Shown here piece by piece: positions 1-10,865 of a stretch of 64,000 nt of DNA. This DNA comes from Tragulus kanchil. Its lineage: Eukaryota; Chordata; Mammalia; Artiodactyla; Tragulidae. Position numbers and translations under genes: made by a program. The number at the start of each line of letters is the position of its first letter. Position 1 is the stretch's first letter. The notes under the pieces were generated by a model. That model did not search any database, was not told the DNA's origin, and was given only the letters and a program-made list of their open reading frames with translations. The stretch is from assembly GCA_022376925.1 (NCBI GenBank), contig JAIOJX010000004.1, forward strand, positions 127,311,123 through 127,375,122, given 5' to 3'.

Positions 1-246
1 AACTAGTGATAGTCCTTTTTATTATTTTTTAAGTTTTTTGTTTAGTTATTTTTTAATTGAAGAATAATAGTTTTACAGAATTTTGTTTTCTGCCAGATAT
101 CAACATGAAGAGTGATAGTTTTTTATATTATTTAGCTTCTCTACAGTTTTGTGTAGGTTTTAGAGTGTATTACATTATAAAAATTAAAAGCAGATTTTCT
201 GGTAAGATGTTACCAATAATCTAGGGGCAAGAGGATGAGCTCAGGG

Positions 247-432
247 CTTCTCAATCTCAACACTGTTAGGAATGATAATTCTTAGTTTCGGGGGTAGGTC
301 CTGGGTGCTGTAGGATATTTAGCAGCAGCTCTGGCCTCGTTTCATGAGTGGTCAAGAGCACTTTTTCAGTCAGCCATTTCAATCAAAGACGTCTCCAGAC
401 ATCGTGAAAACTGCCACAATTCCAGAACCACC
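247..432 (-). mobile_element. MER20-like hAT-Charlie DNA transposon fossil
   Basis: Read on the minus strand this has the MER20 order: a 'ctggagacgtc' block, then the 'taaatatcctac' core, then the 'ctcaatc' end near 250-260. It is old and diverged. The family was recognised from memory of the consensus, not from a search. The flanks 1-246 and 433-674 are AT-rich noncoding DNA in which I see nothing else. Confidence 0.5.
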
Positions 433-688
433 AGATTAACCTAATATCCAAGATGTAATTAAAACCAAACAAAATCCAGTTACCTTATCAATAATAGCAA
501 TAGGATATTACTAATTTTTCATATGAAAATATGTCAATGAGCTAGCTACAGAAGAACCTTTGCTTGATGAGTTTCTTGATGTCTATCCTAAATGCCATTT
601 CAGCCTTTGTTTAAGTATATATACTTGATTCACTGCCTTTATGTAAGTTGCTAAAAGCAAAAAAGACTCCACAGAATCTGAAGTTGTT

Positions 689-1057
689 TTTTGTTGTTTT
701 TTAAAAATTTCATTCCATTTTTTATTTATTTTTAGTTATTCTGGGTTTTCGCTGCTGCCACAGGCTCTTCTCTAGTTATAGGGAGAGGGGGCTACTCTCT
801 GGTTGAGGTGAGCAGGTTTCTTGTTGCAGTGACTATCTTGTTGTGGAACTCAGGCTCTAGGGCACACAGGCTTCAGTAGTTGTGTCACATGGGCTCAACA
901 GTTGCAGCTCAGAAGCTCTAAAGCACAGGCTCAATAGTTGTGGCTCATGGGCTTTGTTGCCCCACAGCAGGTGGGATCTTCATGGATCAGGGATCGAACC
1001 GGTGTCTCCTTCGTTGGCAGGAGAATTCTTTACCACTGAGCTACCAGGGAAGCCCCA
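689..1057 (-). mobile_element. CHR-type tRNA-derived SINE, with target-site duplication
   Basis: On the minus strand it begins with the tRNA-like head (complement of the 'accagggaagcccc' end near 1045-1056, then the A/B-box-like 'gatcgaacc' at 991-999) and runs through a CHR-style body to a T-rich stretch (A-rich tail) at 689-740. It is flanked by a 14 bp target-site duplication, aatctgaagttgtt (675-688) and aatctgtagttgtt (1058-1071), with one mismatch. The short reading frame across it is not a gene. Confidence 0.75.
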
Positions 1058-1759
1058 AATCTGTAGTTGTTAACTAGAAGTCCAGAGGATGTAGCATAAG
1101 CATTTTTGTGTCTTCCCAGGGGCTGTGGAAAACATGTTAAATTTACATCAGTGAAGGTGTATAATTCTGAAGAAGGAGAAAATATGAGGGCCAAAGGGAC
1201 TTCATTTCTATCAAGAGCATTTCTACGATTACGTTTATGTAATTATTGAGCAATACATGGAAGTACTTTCGGGTCAACATTGTACAGAAGTTCCTTGACC
1301 TAAGATGGTTTAATTTAGAATTTCTCAACATGACAATAGTGCAATATGCGTCTAGCAGAAACCAAACTTTGAATTTTGATCTTTCTCCAGGCTAGGGACA
1401 TGTGGTGCTATACTCTCAGGTAATGTTCAGGGCTCCCAGTCAGCTGAGCAATCAGGGTAAACAAGGTAAACACCAGTGCATTTACAACCACTCTGCACCC
1501 CGACAACCATCCTGTTTTTCTTTCAGGACAGTATTCAGTAAAGTACATGAGATATTCAGCACTTGATTATAAAATAGATTTTGCGTTAGATGCTTTAGCC
1601 CAACTGAAGGCTAATCTAAGTGTTCTGAGCACTTTTAAGGGAGGCCAGGCTAAACAAGAATGAGCACTAAGTGAGATGAATTACATGCACTTTCTACTTA
1701 AGGGAGTCTCCATTTATGATGAATTTATTGAGAGGTAACCTTATCACAGGGCCATCATA

Positions 1760-1963
1760 GGACTTCCAGCTGACTCAGCGGCATTGGCAGGAGCTGCAGG
1801 AGACGTGCATTTGACCCCTGGGTAAGGAAGATCCCCTGGAGGAGGAAATGGCAACTCAATTCTAAATCTTTGCCTGGGAAATTCTATGGAGAGAGGAGCC
1901 TGGCGGGCTACACTTCTTAGGATCTCAAAAGAGTCAGACATGACTCAGCAACTAACAACAGCA
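1760..1963 (+). mobile_element. Bov-tA SINE (copy in duplication A1)
   Basis: Shows the Bov-tA layout: tRNA-derived head with 'tttgacccctgggta', then 'ggaagatcccctggagga', 'gagaggagcctggcgggcta' and the 'gactcagcaactaac' end. It is diverged in the head. The duplicate sits at 2830-3033. Confidence 0.85.
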
Positions 1964-2829
1964 ATAATGAACCCTATCATAAATGGAGAAGGATCTGCAC
2001 AAATACATTGATAGATAGATAAACAGGCACACATCCTTTCTGCCTCTACTTTTTGCACATATGGAAAGCCCTGCTTTGCACCTTGCTTTTCCTGAATGGG
2101 TGAAAATTGCTACAGACCAGCTCAACAGGATATACCATCGAATTACATCAAATCACTGGAAGGATGTAGCATAAGCATTTTTGTGTCTTCCCAGGGCTGT
2201 GAAAAGTTAAATTTACATCAGTGAAGGTGTATAATTCTGAAGAAGGAGAAAATATGAGGGCCAAAGGGACTTCATTTCTATCAAGAGCATTTCTACGATT
2301 ACGTTTATGTAATTATTGAGCAATACATGGAAGTACTTTCGGGTCAACATTGTACAGAAGTTCCTTGACCTAAGATGGTTTAATTTAGAATTTCTCAACA
2401 TGACAATAGTGCAATATGCGTCTAGCAGAAACCAAACTTTGAATTTTGATCTTTCTCCAGGCTAGGGACATGTGGTGCTATACTCTCAGGTAATGTTCAG
2501 GGCTCCCAGTCAGCTGAGCAATCAGGGTAAACAAGGTAAACACCAGTGCATTTACAACCACTCTGCACCCCGACAACCATCCTGTTTTTCTTTCAGGACA
2601 GTATTCAGTAAAGTACATGAGATATTCAGCACTTGATTATAAAATAGATTTTGCGTTAGATGCTTTAGCCCAACTGAAGGCTAATCTAAGTGTTCTGAGC
2701 ACTTTTAAGGGAGGCCAGGCTAAACAAGAATGAGCACTAAGTGAGATGAATTACATGCACTTTCTACTTAAGGGAGTCTCCATTTATGATGAATTTATTG
2801 AGAGGTAACCTTATCACAGGGCCATCATA

Positions 2830-3033
2830 GGACTTCCAGCTGACTCAGCGGCATTGGCAGGAGCTGCAGGAGACGTGCATTTGACCCCTGGGTAAGGAAG
2901 ATCCCCTGGAGGAGGAAATGGCAACTCAATTCTAAATCTTTGCCTGGGAAATTCTATGGAGAGAGGAGCCTGGCGGGCTACACTTCTTAGGATCTCAAAA
3001 GAGTCAGACATGACTCAGCAACTAACAACAGCA
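2830..3033 (+). mobile_element. Bov-tA SINE (copy in duplication A2)
   Basis: Same element as 1760-1963, carried by the second copy of duplication A. It is not an independent insertion, because its flanks are identical too. Confidence 0.85.
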
Positions 3034-3081
3034 ATAATGAACCCTATCATAAATGGAGAAGGATCTGCACAAATACATTGA

Positions 3082-3747
3082 TAGATAGATAAACAGGCAC
3101 ACATCCTTTCTGCCTCTACTTTTTGCACATATGGAAAGCCCTGCTTTGCACCTTGCTTTTTTTCCTGAATGGGTGAAAATTGCTACAGACCAGCTCAACA
3201 GGATATACCATCGAATTACATCAAATCACTGGAAAATAAATTTCAAGTAATCTGAGATGAACTGTTTGTTTTACTTAAAATATTTTAAACACAGAGATCT
3301 TCTACAGTAGATCATGAAATACCTTAAGAATAAGCAGAAGCCTGATCCTTATATCATTAAAAGTTTAAAAAGTCCTGCAAACTGAAGTGTTAATAACAGG
3401 AGAAACGATGTAAAATATGTAAGAACACTCTATATTTATCTTCTGAATTCTTTTGTAAATCTAAAATAGTTGTGAAGAAATTAAGGCTATTTTTTTTTAA
3501 AGATTGTGTAAATAATAGGTACTGATATGGGTCAATTGTCAAGAGAAAAAATCAAAATGGGTACTGAAAATATTTAGCTAGAATCACACACAAATCAAGC
3601 AATCAGAATGGCTGCTGATGGTACATCCTGTTGAGCTGGTCTGTAGCAATTTTCACCCATTCAGGAAAAAAAGCAAGGTGCAAAGCAGGGCTTTCCATAT
3701 GTGCAAAAAGTAGAGGCAGAAAGGATGTGTGCCTGTTTATCTATCTA
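3082..3747. repeat. 131 bp inverted repeat with about 400 bp spacer
   Basis: The left arm 3082-3212 and right arm 3617-3747 are reverse complements with a single mismatch that I can see (ggatatacc versus ggatgtacc on the left-arm strand). The arm also occurs in duplication copy A1 (about 2010-2140), but the right arm has the 7-base homopolymer of copy A2, not the 4-base run of A1. The spacer 3213-3616 is AT-rich single-copy sequence with no recognised gene. Confidence 0.9.
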
Positions 3748-4339
3748 CATTTGTATCAATATATACATAGCTTAGAAATATACACTAGGAACTGATGACA
3801 GTGGTTGACTGACCCTAGAGAGGAGCTGAGCAAGCTCACTATGCTATTACTTACAGAAGGTCAATTTTGTGAACAAAAGGGAATATTATAAATAATTATT
3901 CCAGAACAATAAGCATAAACTTGTGCTGTACTGTTAAGTTAGAGCATATGATCCCCCTACAACTGCAGCCTGAGGATTTGAAGGGTCAAGGTTTAGAGTA
4001 GGATTACTTTTCCCTCTATCACAAAACACATTCCTCTTAGCCTCTTTTTACCTTTTTCAAAGTAAAAAGAGTCCTAGAAAATAGAATGAATATTCAATCT
4101 ACAATAAAATCCAAATGGGAGAATATCAAAAAATATATTTTAACCATTTTTGCCTTTCTATCATTATCCTTAAGGAAGAAATCCAACTACTATTGTTAAG
4201 ATTAAGGTTGAATCTGGATACTGAAAATTTTATTTACTAAACATATAAGAGTGATAACAACCCAAACCTCTAAAACTATGTAATCAGTATAAGAGATCAA
4301 TAGTTGTAGAATCTGAGCCATTGGTTTACCAGAAATTGT
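3748..4339. other. Noncoding single-copy stretch
   Basis: AT-rich intergenic or intronic DNA. I see no coding frame, RNA gene or young transposon in it. Confidence 0.6.
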
Positions 4340-4527
4340 TAGTCATTCATTCATGTCCAATTTTTTATGACCCCATGGACTATAGTCCACTAGGCTCCTC
4401 TATTCATGGAATTCTCCAGGCAGGAATACTGGAATGGGTTGCCATTTCCTACTCCAGGGGTTCTTTCTGACCCAGGGATTCAACTTAGGTCTTTTGCATT
4501 GCAAGTGGATTCTTTACCCCTGAGCCT
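4340..4527 (-). mobile_element. Bov-tA/BovA SINE, minus strand
   Basis: The sequence 'gaccccatggactatagtcc', the 'aattctccaggcaggaatac' block, 'tgggttgccatttcctactc' and the terminal 'ttctttacccctgagcc' are the reverse complement of Bov-tA. The 68-codon frame starting at 4406 is only read-through of the SINE. Confidence 0.85.
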
Positions 4528-4666
4528 TGTGGAGAAAATGATGTTATGTGTATTGAAAAAAAAATCACAATGTCAGAAAATCATTGGATGTATATTACAA
4601 TTCTTGATATGAGAAAATTTACATGCACTGACTCATTTAAGTCTTTAATTAAAAGATAAATAAATA

Positions 4667-4825
4667 AAACCCTATGAAGAATAGGTACTGTTACTATTCT
4701 CATTTTCTAGATGAAGAAAACTGAGTTTCAGAGAGGCTGAGTAACTTGCTAGATCACACAGCAAGTCGCTGAGTCAAGGTCTGAACCCAAGTCAATCATT
4801 TTCAGAGCCAGTGCTATTGACCCTG
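4667..4825 (-). mobile_element. MIR SINE fossil
   Basis: Contains 'gaaaactgagtttcagagag', 'aacttgctagatcacacagc' and 'ctgaacccaagt', the reverse complement of the MIR core region. An old, pan-mammalian element. Confidence 0.7.
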
Positions 4826-5169
4826 ATGGTACACTGCCTCCTGGGTCTGGCCTGGCGTCTGAGGCTTAAATTCCAATTCCAAATCAACCACTTCCACTAT
4901 CTTTAACTAAAACCAGGGCATGCAGGTTGACAATAGATTTCATGGATTTCCCCCAACCCCCTAACTCCAGCCAGAATCCAAGATGTGGAGTTACTGTGAC
5001 TAAATAGGATGTCACGTAAATCTTTTGGATTCTGTTTTGCCACCAATGCAGTGAGAGAAGTGGACTAAACAGTTCTAAGGCTTCACTTGTAAAAATAGGA
5101 AACCCTCCCAGGTTTCAGACACTCTTTAAACTGTCCTACTGATATTGATTTATATTCCTAACAGTCTTA

Positions 5170-5315
5170 TGACACGACTTGATTAGTCCCATAAAAGAAG
5201 TGAGCAAACTGAGGCCCAGGGAACTTACATACCTCAGTTTACTCTAAACAGCTAATCAACTCAAAACCAGGACATCCGGCTCCGGAGTCTGTGTTGCTAA
5301 CCATTCTGCAACGCA
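5170..5315 (-). mobile_element. MIR SINE fossil
   Basis: 'gcaaactgaggcccagggaa', 'acagctaatcaactcaaaac' and 'cggctccggagtctgtg' follow the order of a reverse-complement MIR. More diverged than the element at 4667. Confidence 0.55.
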
Positions 5316-6457
5316 GCCTCTCCTCTGAACTAAACTGTAGATCTAGAATACAAATTACAAAATATAGAGTGAGTCTAGAATGAAAGATTCTTCCGCTAAG
5401 ACAGACTTTTTCTTCCAGGTGGGGAGCAAATTTTTGTATTGCTATTTCTTTTTGCATTTTGTGTTAAGGTTTGAAGTCTTCTGCATCTGTGATCTCCCGG
5501 GGGGCACAGGGAAGGACCCATCTTCACTTGCTCCCTCTGCCAGTGTGCAAACCGTTTCTGGTTCTGTGGGCTTTCTGCTTGTTACCCCGAGGGATTGCTT
5601 AAGGATTTGAGAAAATCGGGGGCATAAAAAAAATGGTCAAGAGAGGCAAGGTAGAAAACAAGATATTTTCAGCAACTTGGATATAGGGTAATGAATTAAT
5701 GGAGCAAAATCAAGCTGGAAAATGCTGCTTTCACCTGGTTTTCTCTTCCTGTCTAGGCTCCTTAACCCCATCTGGAAAATGCACATGTGCTATAGTTTGG
5801 TACAGAGAGACACTCTCCATGAAGGGACCATTTCATTTAAAAATCATAATTCACGTAATTCAGTTCAGTGTCAGCCTGAACAATTCCCCAAACCTATTAG
5901 AACCCCGAGGGTTCTTTAGAGGCGTCTGTCTGGACTTTGGAGTCCAAGACAGATGTGAATCTGCATCTCTGGCCTTATAGTTCCTGGCTGTGAGCCCTTG
6001 AATATGCTACCTAACATTTCCAATAAGAGTAGCTTCCTTACATCAAGCCCAGGCTGAATGCTAGGGAGGCACTATGCAAACACCCTTCTCTAATGCACAT
6101 GACAATTCTGGCAGTTACTCGCCATTGTGCCCGTTGTATAGATTGTATCACTGAGACCCCATGAATCAAATAGAATTCCAAGCACATTCTCATGCTCTTA
6201 CCATGATGTCCTCCTGCAGTTTCCACCCCAGTCCTCTTTCCTGTGAAATGGAACTAAATAATACCATCCTCCAAAAGAAGGACATGGGTAACATAGATAC
6301 CATGCCTGGCTCAGAATCAAGCACGTATACTTACATCTAAATGGTGGTTCTTATTATTAAGAAAGGAAGTAACCCGAGGGCACGTTGCAGTGCCCGCGGT
6401 GCTACCTGAGTCAAGAAGAGAACGCAGTTCTTTCCAACCGGACGGGATCTGGACTTC
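5316..6457. other. Noncoding stretch upstream of the FYB1 exon
   Basis: Several short open frames occur on both strands, none with a recognisable domain. The block 5925-6040 resembles a weak MIR in plus orientation. It probably belongs to the upstream FYB1 intron or 5' region. I see no convincing first exon. Confidence 0.5.
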
Positions 6458-8667
6458 TGGTATCTGAGAGGGGCCTTGAGAGAAGAAATATGCTCGGGGG
6501 TGTGGCAATGATGGATGAGTGCAGGAACTAAGAAAACATTTCTGAGTGAATTTTTAAAGCACAGAAATGGAAGCGGTCGTGGTTCAAATTTTCTCAAAAG
6601 ACACCAAAGTTCAGTTCCAGGCTTTTCAGGAAAAAAGCAAACCAAGTTTCCATAGGATTATAGTTACAGAGCAAGGAGGCAGGCCACCCTCTTTCCTAGG
6701 GAACATATTGATTCTAGATAAGGGGGACAGAGCCGGTAGCAGACGACAAGACTGGAGAAACCAGCTTCTGGAAACGAGTTTCCAGTCTGTCCCTGCCCCT
6801 TCCTCATCACCTTTCCCATGCCCCAGACTACACCCCTTGAACACAAGGACAGTCTGCCTGCCAGTCTGGTTCCGACTGAATCAGTTACACTAAATATGTA
6901 TCAGTAAGTACAAAAAACCTTATCTTATCGTTTATATATATAAAGAGCCACATCTCCCTGTGGGCAAACTAACGGACCTTAAATATAGATGAGAAGGCTC
7001 GAGACCACAGAGATGTCAAAGGTGGCTATGCTGTAGAAGGCATGCAACCTAAATTTACAGAAGAGCTTGCTTTCATTTTTTAAACTCAGTTTCTGTTTAA
7101 GAGCCTCAGCTATAAAATACAGAAATCTTTTGTTAGTTCCTTTCACACGTTTTTACAGGTTCAACAAAACAGATAAATACCAAATTCAGAGTAAATCTCA
7201 CAAGAGAGCTAGAGAAACAGTGAGGAGAGGAAAGGGGGAAAGAGAAGTTGTGACTTCACAGAAACAAACAAAAAAGCAAGTCAGTCTAAGACGACCAAAA
7301 AAGTCTGTGTATCACAGCCCTCCCCCTTCAAGAAAGTCTCACAACTTATTTTGCCATAGAGGAAGATAAATGTTACAATATCTCGTGAACCAATCAGCGA
7401 CGCTGCAGGCCTCAAACCAGGAAACCTTTAAAGTGTAGTATTTTCAATTGTGCAAGTGAGACTTGAGGCTCTCAGCGAGTGTTTGTTCCTGTGCTTGCAG
7501 GATGGAAAAAGATGTAAAGTCCCTCATGGCGAAGTTTACCACTGGGGCAACCCAGGGACGGCTTTTTGGTATCTGAGAGGGGCCTTGAGAGAAGAAATAT
7601 GCTCGGGGGTGTGGCAATGATGGATGAGTGCAGGAACTAAGAAAACATTTCTGAGTGAATTTTTAAAGCACAGAAATGGAAGCGGTCGTGGTTCAAATTT
7701 TCTCAAAAGACACCAAAGTTCAGTTCCAGGCTTTTCAGGAAAAAAGCAAACCAAGTTTCCATAGGATTATAGTTACAGAGCAAGGAGGCAGGCCACCCTC
7801 TTTCCTAGGGAACATATTGATTCTAGATAAGGGGGACAGAGCCGGTAGCAGACGACAAGACTGGAGAAACCAGCTTCTGGAAACGAGTTTCCAGTCTGTC
7901 CCTGCCCCTTCCTCATCACCTTTCCCATGCCCCAGACTACACCCCTTGAACACAAGGACAGTCTGCCTGCCAGTCTGGTTCCGACTGAATCAGTTACACT
8001 AAATATGTATCAGTAAGTACAAAAAACCTTATCTTATCGTTTATATATATAAAGAGCCACATCTCCCTGTGGGCAAACTAACGGACCTTAAATATAGATG
8101 AGAAGGCTCGCAGACCACAGAGATGTCAAAGGTGGCTATGCTGTAGAAGGCATGCAACCTAAATTTACAGAAGAGCTTGCTTTCATTTTTTAAACTCAGT
8201 TTCTGTTTAAGAGCCTCAGCTATAAAATACAGAAATCTTTTGTTAGTTCCTTTCACACGTTTTTACAGGTTCAACAAAACAGATAAATACCAAATTCAGA
8301 GTAAATCTCACAAGAGAGCTAGAGAAACAGTGAGGAGAGGAAAGGGGGAAAGAGAAGTTGTGACTTCACAGAAACAAACAAAAAAGCAAGTCAGTCTAAG
8401 ACGACCAAAAAAGTCTGTGTATCACAGCCCTCCCCCTTCAAGAAAGTCTCACAACTTATTTTGCCATAGAGGAAGATAAATGTTACAATATCTCGTGAAC
8501 CAATCAGCGACGCTGCAGGCCTCAAACCAGGAAACCTTTAAAGTGTAGTATTTTCAATTGTGCAAGTGAGACTTGAGGCTCTCAGCGAGTGTTTGTTCCC
8601 TGTGCTTGCAGGATGGAAAAGCAGATGTAAAGTCCCTCATGGCGAAGTTTACCACTGGGGGCAACCC
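6458..8667 (+). repeat. Direct tandem duplication B (about 1.1 kb x 2), upstream of and into FYB1 exon
   Basis: Copy 1 is 6458-7553 and copy 2 is 7567-8667, with 13 filler bases at 7554-7566. The last 50 bases of copy 1 hold the start of the FYB1 coding exon with several single-base errors relative to the good exon at 9701. The body is essentially identical (one extra C, 'ctcgag' at 6998 versus 'ctcgcag' at 8108). Frames of 100 and 108 codons repeat in both copies but match no protein I know. Confidence 0.95.
7501..7553 (+). pseudogene. FYB1: Truncated duplicate of the FYB1 exon start
   Basis: The first 53 bases of the FYB1 coding exon, preceded by the same acceptor (AG at 7499-7500), then cut off by the duplication junction. 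Against the intact exon it lacks one C in the pyrimidine tract, has 'aaaaagatg' in place of 'aaaagcagatg' and loses a G in the run near 7543. It cannot encode a functional exon and is probably a low-quality piece end. Confidence 0.85.
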
Positions 8668-9430
8668 CACGGAGGAGGTATCAGTCAACAGCCGGCCCTT
8701 CAAGGTCCCTGGACAGAACTCCTTCGGGAATCCAGGCCAAGAAAAACTTGTTCGACAACCAAGGAAACGCCAGCCCCCCCGCGGCACCTAGCAACGCGCC
8801 TAAGTTTGGGTCCCCCAAGCCGCCTCTGGGCGTGAAGCCTTCTTCTGAGGACAAGCCTGACAAGGAGCCCAAACCTCCGTTTCTAAAGCCGACTGGAGTA
8901 AGTCCCAGGTTTGGACCACAGGCTAACTCTGCCTCCAGGGACCCCGAGGGGAAACCGGGATACCTGAAACCTGTAGGCCCCAAGCCCATCAGCCTGCCCA
9001 AAGAAGAAGCCAAACCTGTGTTTCCCCGGCCTCCTGGGACTAAGCCTTCCTTTTCCAGCGTAAACCAAGACCATGACTTAATGCCACCAGGTCCCAAGCC
9101 AGGGTCAAATCCTTCAGCCCTGGAAAATGAATCAAAACAAGTCTTCCCCAAACTGGCTGGGGCAAAAGGCAAGTTCCTGGCAGCCTCACAAGATCAGGAC
9201 CCCAAGCCCCTCTTATCCAAACCCGTCTTTGGCCAGAAGCCACCCCTGAACACAGAGGACCCCAGGAAGACGAGAGCCCCACTAAGACTGTGGTTCCACA
9301 GCGAGGCCCCAGGCGCCCTGACAGCCAAGGCCAAATCCGCCCCTTGAAGCCAGCCGGGACGAGCCAGAGAGTAAAGGGCACGGAGGGGAGCCATTAGCGT
9401 CTCCTTTGCTGGAGTTCGTTCTGAAACCTG
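8612..9430 (+). pseudogene. FYB1: Frameshifted duplicate of the FYB1 coding exon
   Basis: Begins after the same acceptor (AG at 8610-8611), with start codon at 8639. Relative to the intact exon it has a 2-base loss near 8721 ('aactccttcggg' for 'aactccccttcggg'), so the frame shifts after about 27 codons. More losses of single C or G bases follow near 9262, 9302, 9338 and 9352, and it ends at 9430 in unrelated junction sequence. All visible lesions are in homopolymers, which suggests sequencing or assembly error rather than decay. The 199-codon frame from 8748 is the FYB1 frame re-entered after the shift. Confidence 0.9.
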
Positions 9431-9680
9431 GAAAAAAAGGGGGAAAAAGGTTGTGACTTCACAGAAACAAACAAAAAGCAAGTCAGTCTAAGACGACCAA
9501 AAAGTCTGTATCACAGCCCTCCCCCTTCAAGAAAGTCTCACAACTTATTTTGCCATAGAGGAAGATAAATGTTACAATATCTCGTGAACCAATCAGCGAC
9601 GCTGCAGGCCTCAAACCAGGAAACCTTTAAAGTGTAGTATTTTCAATTGTGCAAGTGAGACTTGAGGCTCTCAGCGAGTG

Positions 9681-9700
9681 TTTGTTCCCTGTGCTTGCAG
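9681..9700 (+). promoter_or_regulatory. FYB1: FYB1 exon splice acceptor
   Basis: A pyrimidine-rich run ends in 'tgcttgcag' and is followed directly by the exon base at 9701. The frame is open from 9701 to the ATG at 9728 (nine codons reading DGKADVKSL), so an upstream exon could extend the protein N-terminally in a splice form. Confidence 0.85.
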
Positions 9701-9727
9701 GATGGAAAAGCAGATGTAAAGTCCCTC

Positions 9728-10859
9728 ATGGCGAAGTTTACCACTGGGGGCAACCCCACGGAGGAGGTCTCAGTCAACAGCCGGCCCTTCAAGGTCCCTG
9801 GACAGAACTCCCCTTCGGGAATCCAGGCCAAGAAAAACTTGTTCGACAACCAAGGAAACGCCAGCCCTCCCGCGGCACCTAGCAACGCGCCTAAGTTTGG
9901 GTCCCCCAAGCCGCCTCTGGGCGTGAAGCCTTCTTCTGAGGACAAGCCTGACAAGGAGCCCAAACCTCCGTTTCTAAAGCCGACTGGAGTAAGTCCCAGG
10001 TTTGGACCACAGGCTAACTCTGCCTCCAGGGACCCCGAGGGGAAACCGGGATACCTGAAACCTGTAGGCCCCAAGCCCATCAGCCTGCCCAAAGAAGAAG
10101 CCAAACCTGTGTTTCCCCGGCCTCCTGGGACTAAGCCTTCCTTTTCCAGCGTAAACCAAGACCATGACTTAATGCCACCAGGTCCCAAGCCAGGGTCAAA
10201 TCCTTCAGCCCTGGAAAATGAATCAAAACAAGTCTTCCCCAAACTGGCTGGGGCAAAAGGCAAGTTCCTGGCAGCCTCACAAGATCAGGACCCCAAGCCC
10301 CTCTTATCCAAACCCGTCTTTGGCCAGAAGCCACCCCTGAACACAGAGGACCCCCAGGAAGACGAGAGCCCCACTAAGACTGTGGTTCCACAGCGAGGCC
10401 CCCCGGGCGCCCTGACAGCCAAGGCCAAATCCGGCCCCTTGAAGCCAGCCCGGGACGAGCCAGAGAGTAAAGGGCACGGAGGGGAGCCATTAGCGTCTCC
10501 TTTTGCTGGAGTCGTTCTGAAACCTGCTGCAAGCAGAGGAACCCCGGGAGGTCTCGCCAGAAATGCTGAAGAGAAGAGAGAAGATAGGAAGGTAGATGCT
10601 GCTAAGAACATCTTCATAAGCAAAGTGAATCAGGAAGAGTCGGCCTCTGGGGCTCCCCCTGCCAAGTTCCCGAAGACCCCTTCGAAGCTGACCATGACAG
10701 GGCCCTGGAGCCAAGGTCAAGAAAAGACGGACAAGAATTCAGCGGCCCCCAAGCAGAAACCCCTGCCTTCCTTGTTTACCCTGGGACCCCCTCCACCAAA
10801 GCCCAGCAGACCGCCCCACGTTGATCTGTCAAAATTTCGAAAAGCCGCTTCTGGAAACA
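9728..10859 (+). CDS. FYB1: FYB1 (ADAP/SLAP-130), large first coding exon, partial protein
   Basis: Encodes the N-terminal 377 residues, plus one base of a split codon, of FYN-binding protein 1, a cytosolic scaffold of T cells and myeloid cells. ADAP binds SKAP1, SLP-76 and FYN and links T-cell receptor signalling to integrin activation. Recognised from the N-terminus MAKFTTGGNPTEEVSVNSRP, the 'GIQAKKNLF' block and the closing proline-rich PPPPKPSRPP (residues 354-363). The exon is low-complexity and rich in K, P and S, with many KPxxP-like motifs, a basic/acidic patch EEKREDRK (281-288) and a single tyrosine at residue 109. No folded domain is expected here: the two helical SH3-like domains, EVH1-binding motif and tyrosine docking sites of the family lie in later exons that are absent from the window. 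The start at 9728 matches the usual family start. It is the only one of three copies with an open frame. Confidence 0.95.
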
Positions 10860-10865
10860 GTGAGT
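10860..10865 (+). promoter_or_regulatory. FYB1: FYB1 exon splice donor
   Basis: The coding similarity stops at ...SGN, followed by A|GTGAGT, a good donor. The codon is split after its first base (phase 1). The frame continues about 70 bases into intron before a stop, which is read-through, not protein. Confidence 0.85.

Larger units (their letters stand above)
1086..3234 (+). repeat. Direct tandem duplication A (about 1.07 kb x 2)
   Basis: Copy 1 is 1086-2160 and copy 2 is 2161-3234, joined head to tail with no filler. The copies are almost identical. Differences lie close to the junction (near 1120-1135 versus 2194-2205) and in one homopolymer, T4 at about 2085 versus T7 at about 3158. Each copy contains one Bov-tA SINE. 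Most likely an unmerged assembly overlap. A real tandem duplication is possible in isolation but not in view of 17 others of the same size. Confidence 0.95.
8344..10527 (+). repeat. Direct tandem duplication B' (about 1.09 kb x 2) containing most of FYB1 exon
   Basis: Copy 1 is 8344-9430 and copy 2 is 9439-10527. It overlaps duplication B, so the segment around 8344-8667 occurs three times. Errors in copy 1 accumulate towards its right end (9260-9430: lost C and G bases in runs), and errors in copy 2 lie at its left end (9431-9515: A-run and GT losses). Middle portions are near identical. Confidence 0.95.

Noticed and set aside
6567..8479. Frames of 100 and 108 codons repeated in both copies of duplication B
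   Set aside because: The repetition comes from copying of the DNA, not selection; there are no domains and no splice context.
6930..8510. TATA-like 'tatatataaag' and a CCAAT box upstream of the FYB1 exon
   Set aside because: The CCAAT lies downstream of the TATA-like motif by about 460 bases, and AT-rich DNA gives such motifs often. Not enough for a promoter call.
8681..10623. Long minus-strand open frames (163, 206 and 112 codons) opposite the FYB1 exon
   Set aside because: They are antisense shadows of the proline/lysine-rich FYB1 exon and repeat with it; no known protein resembles them.
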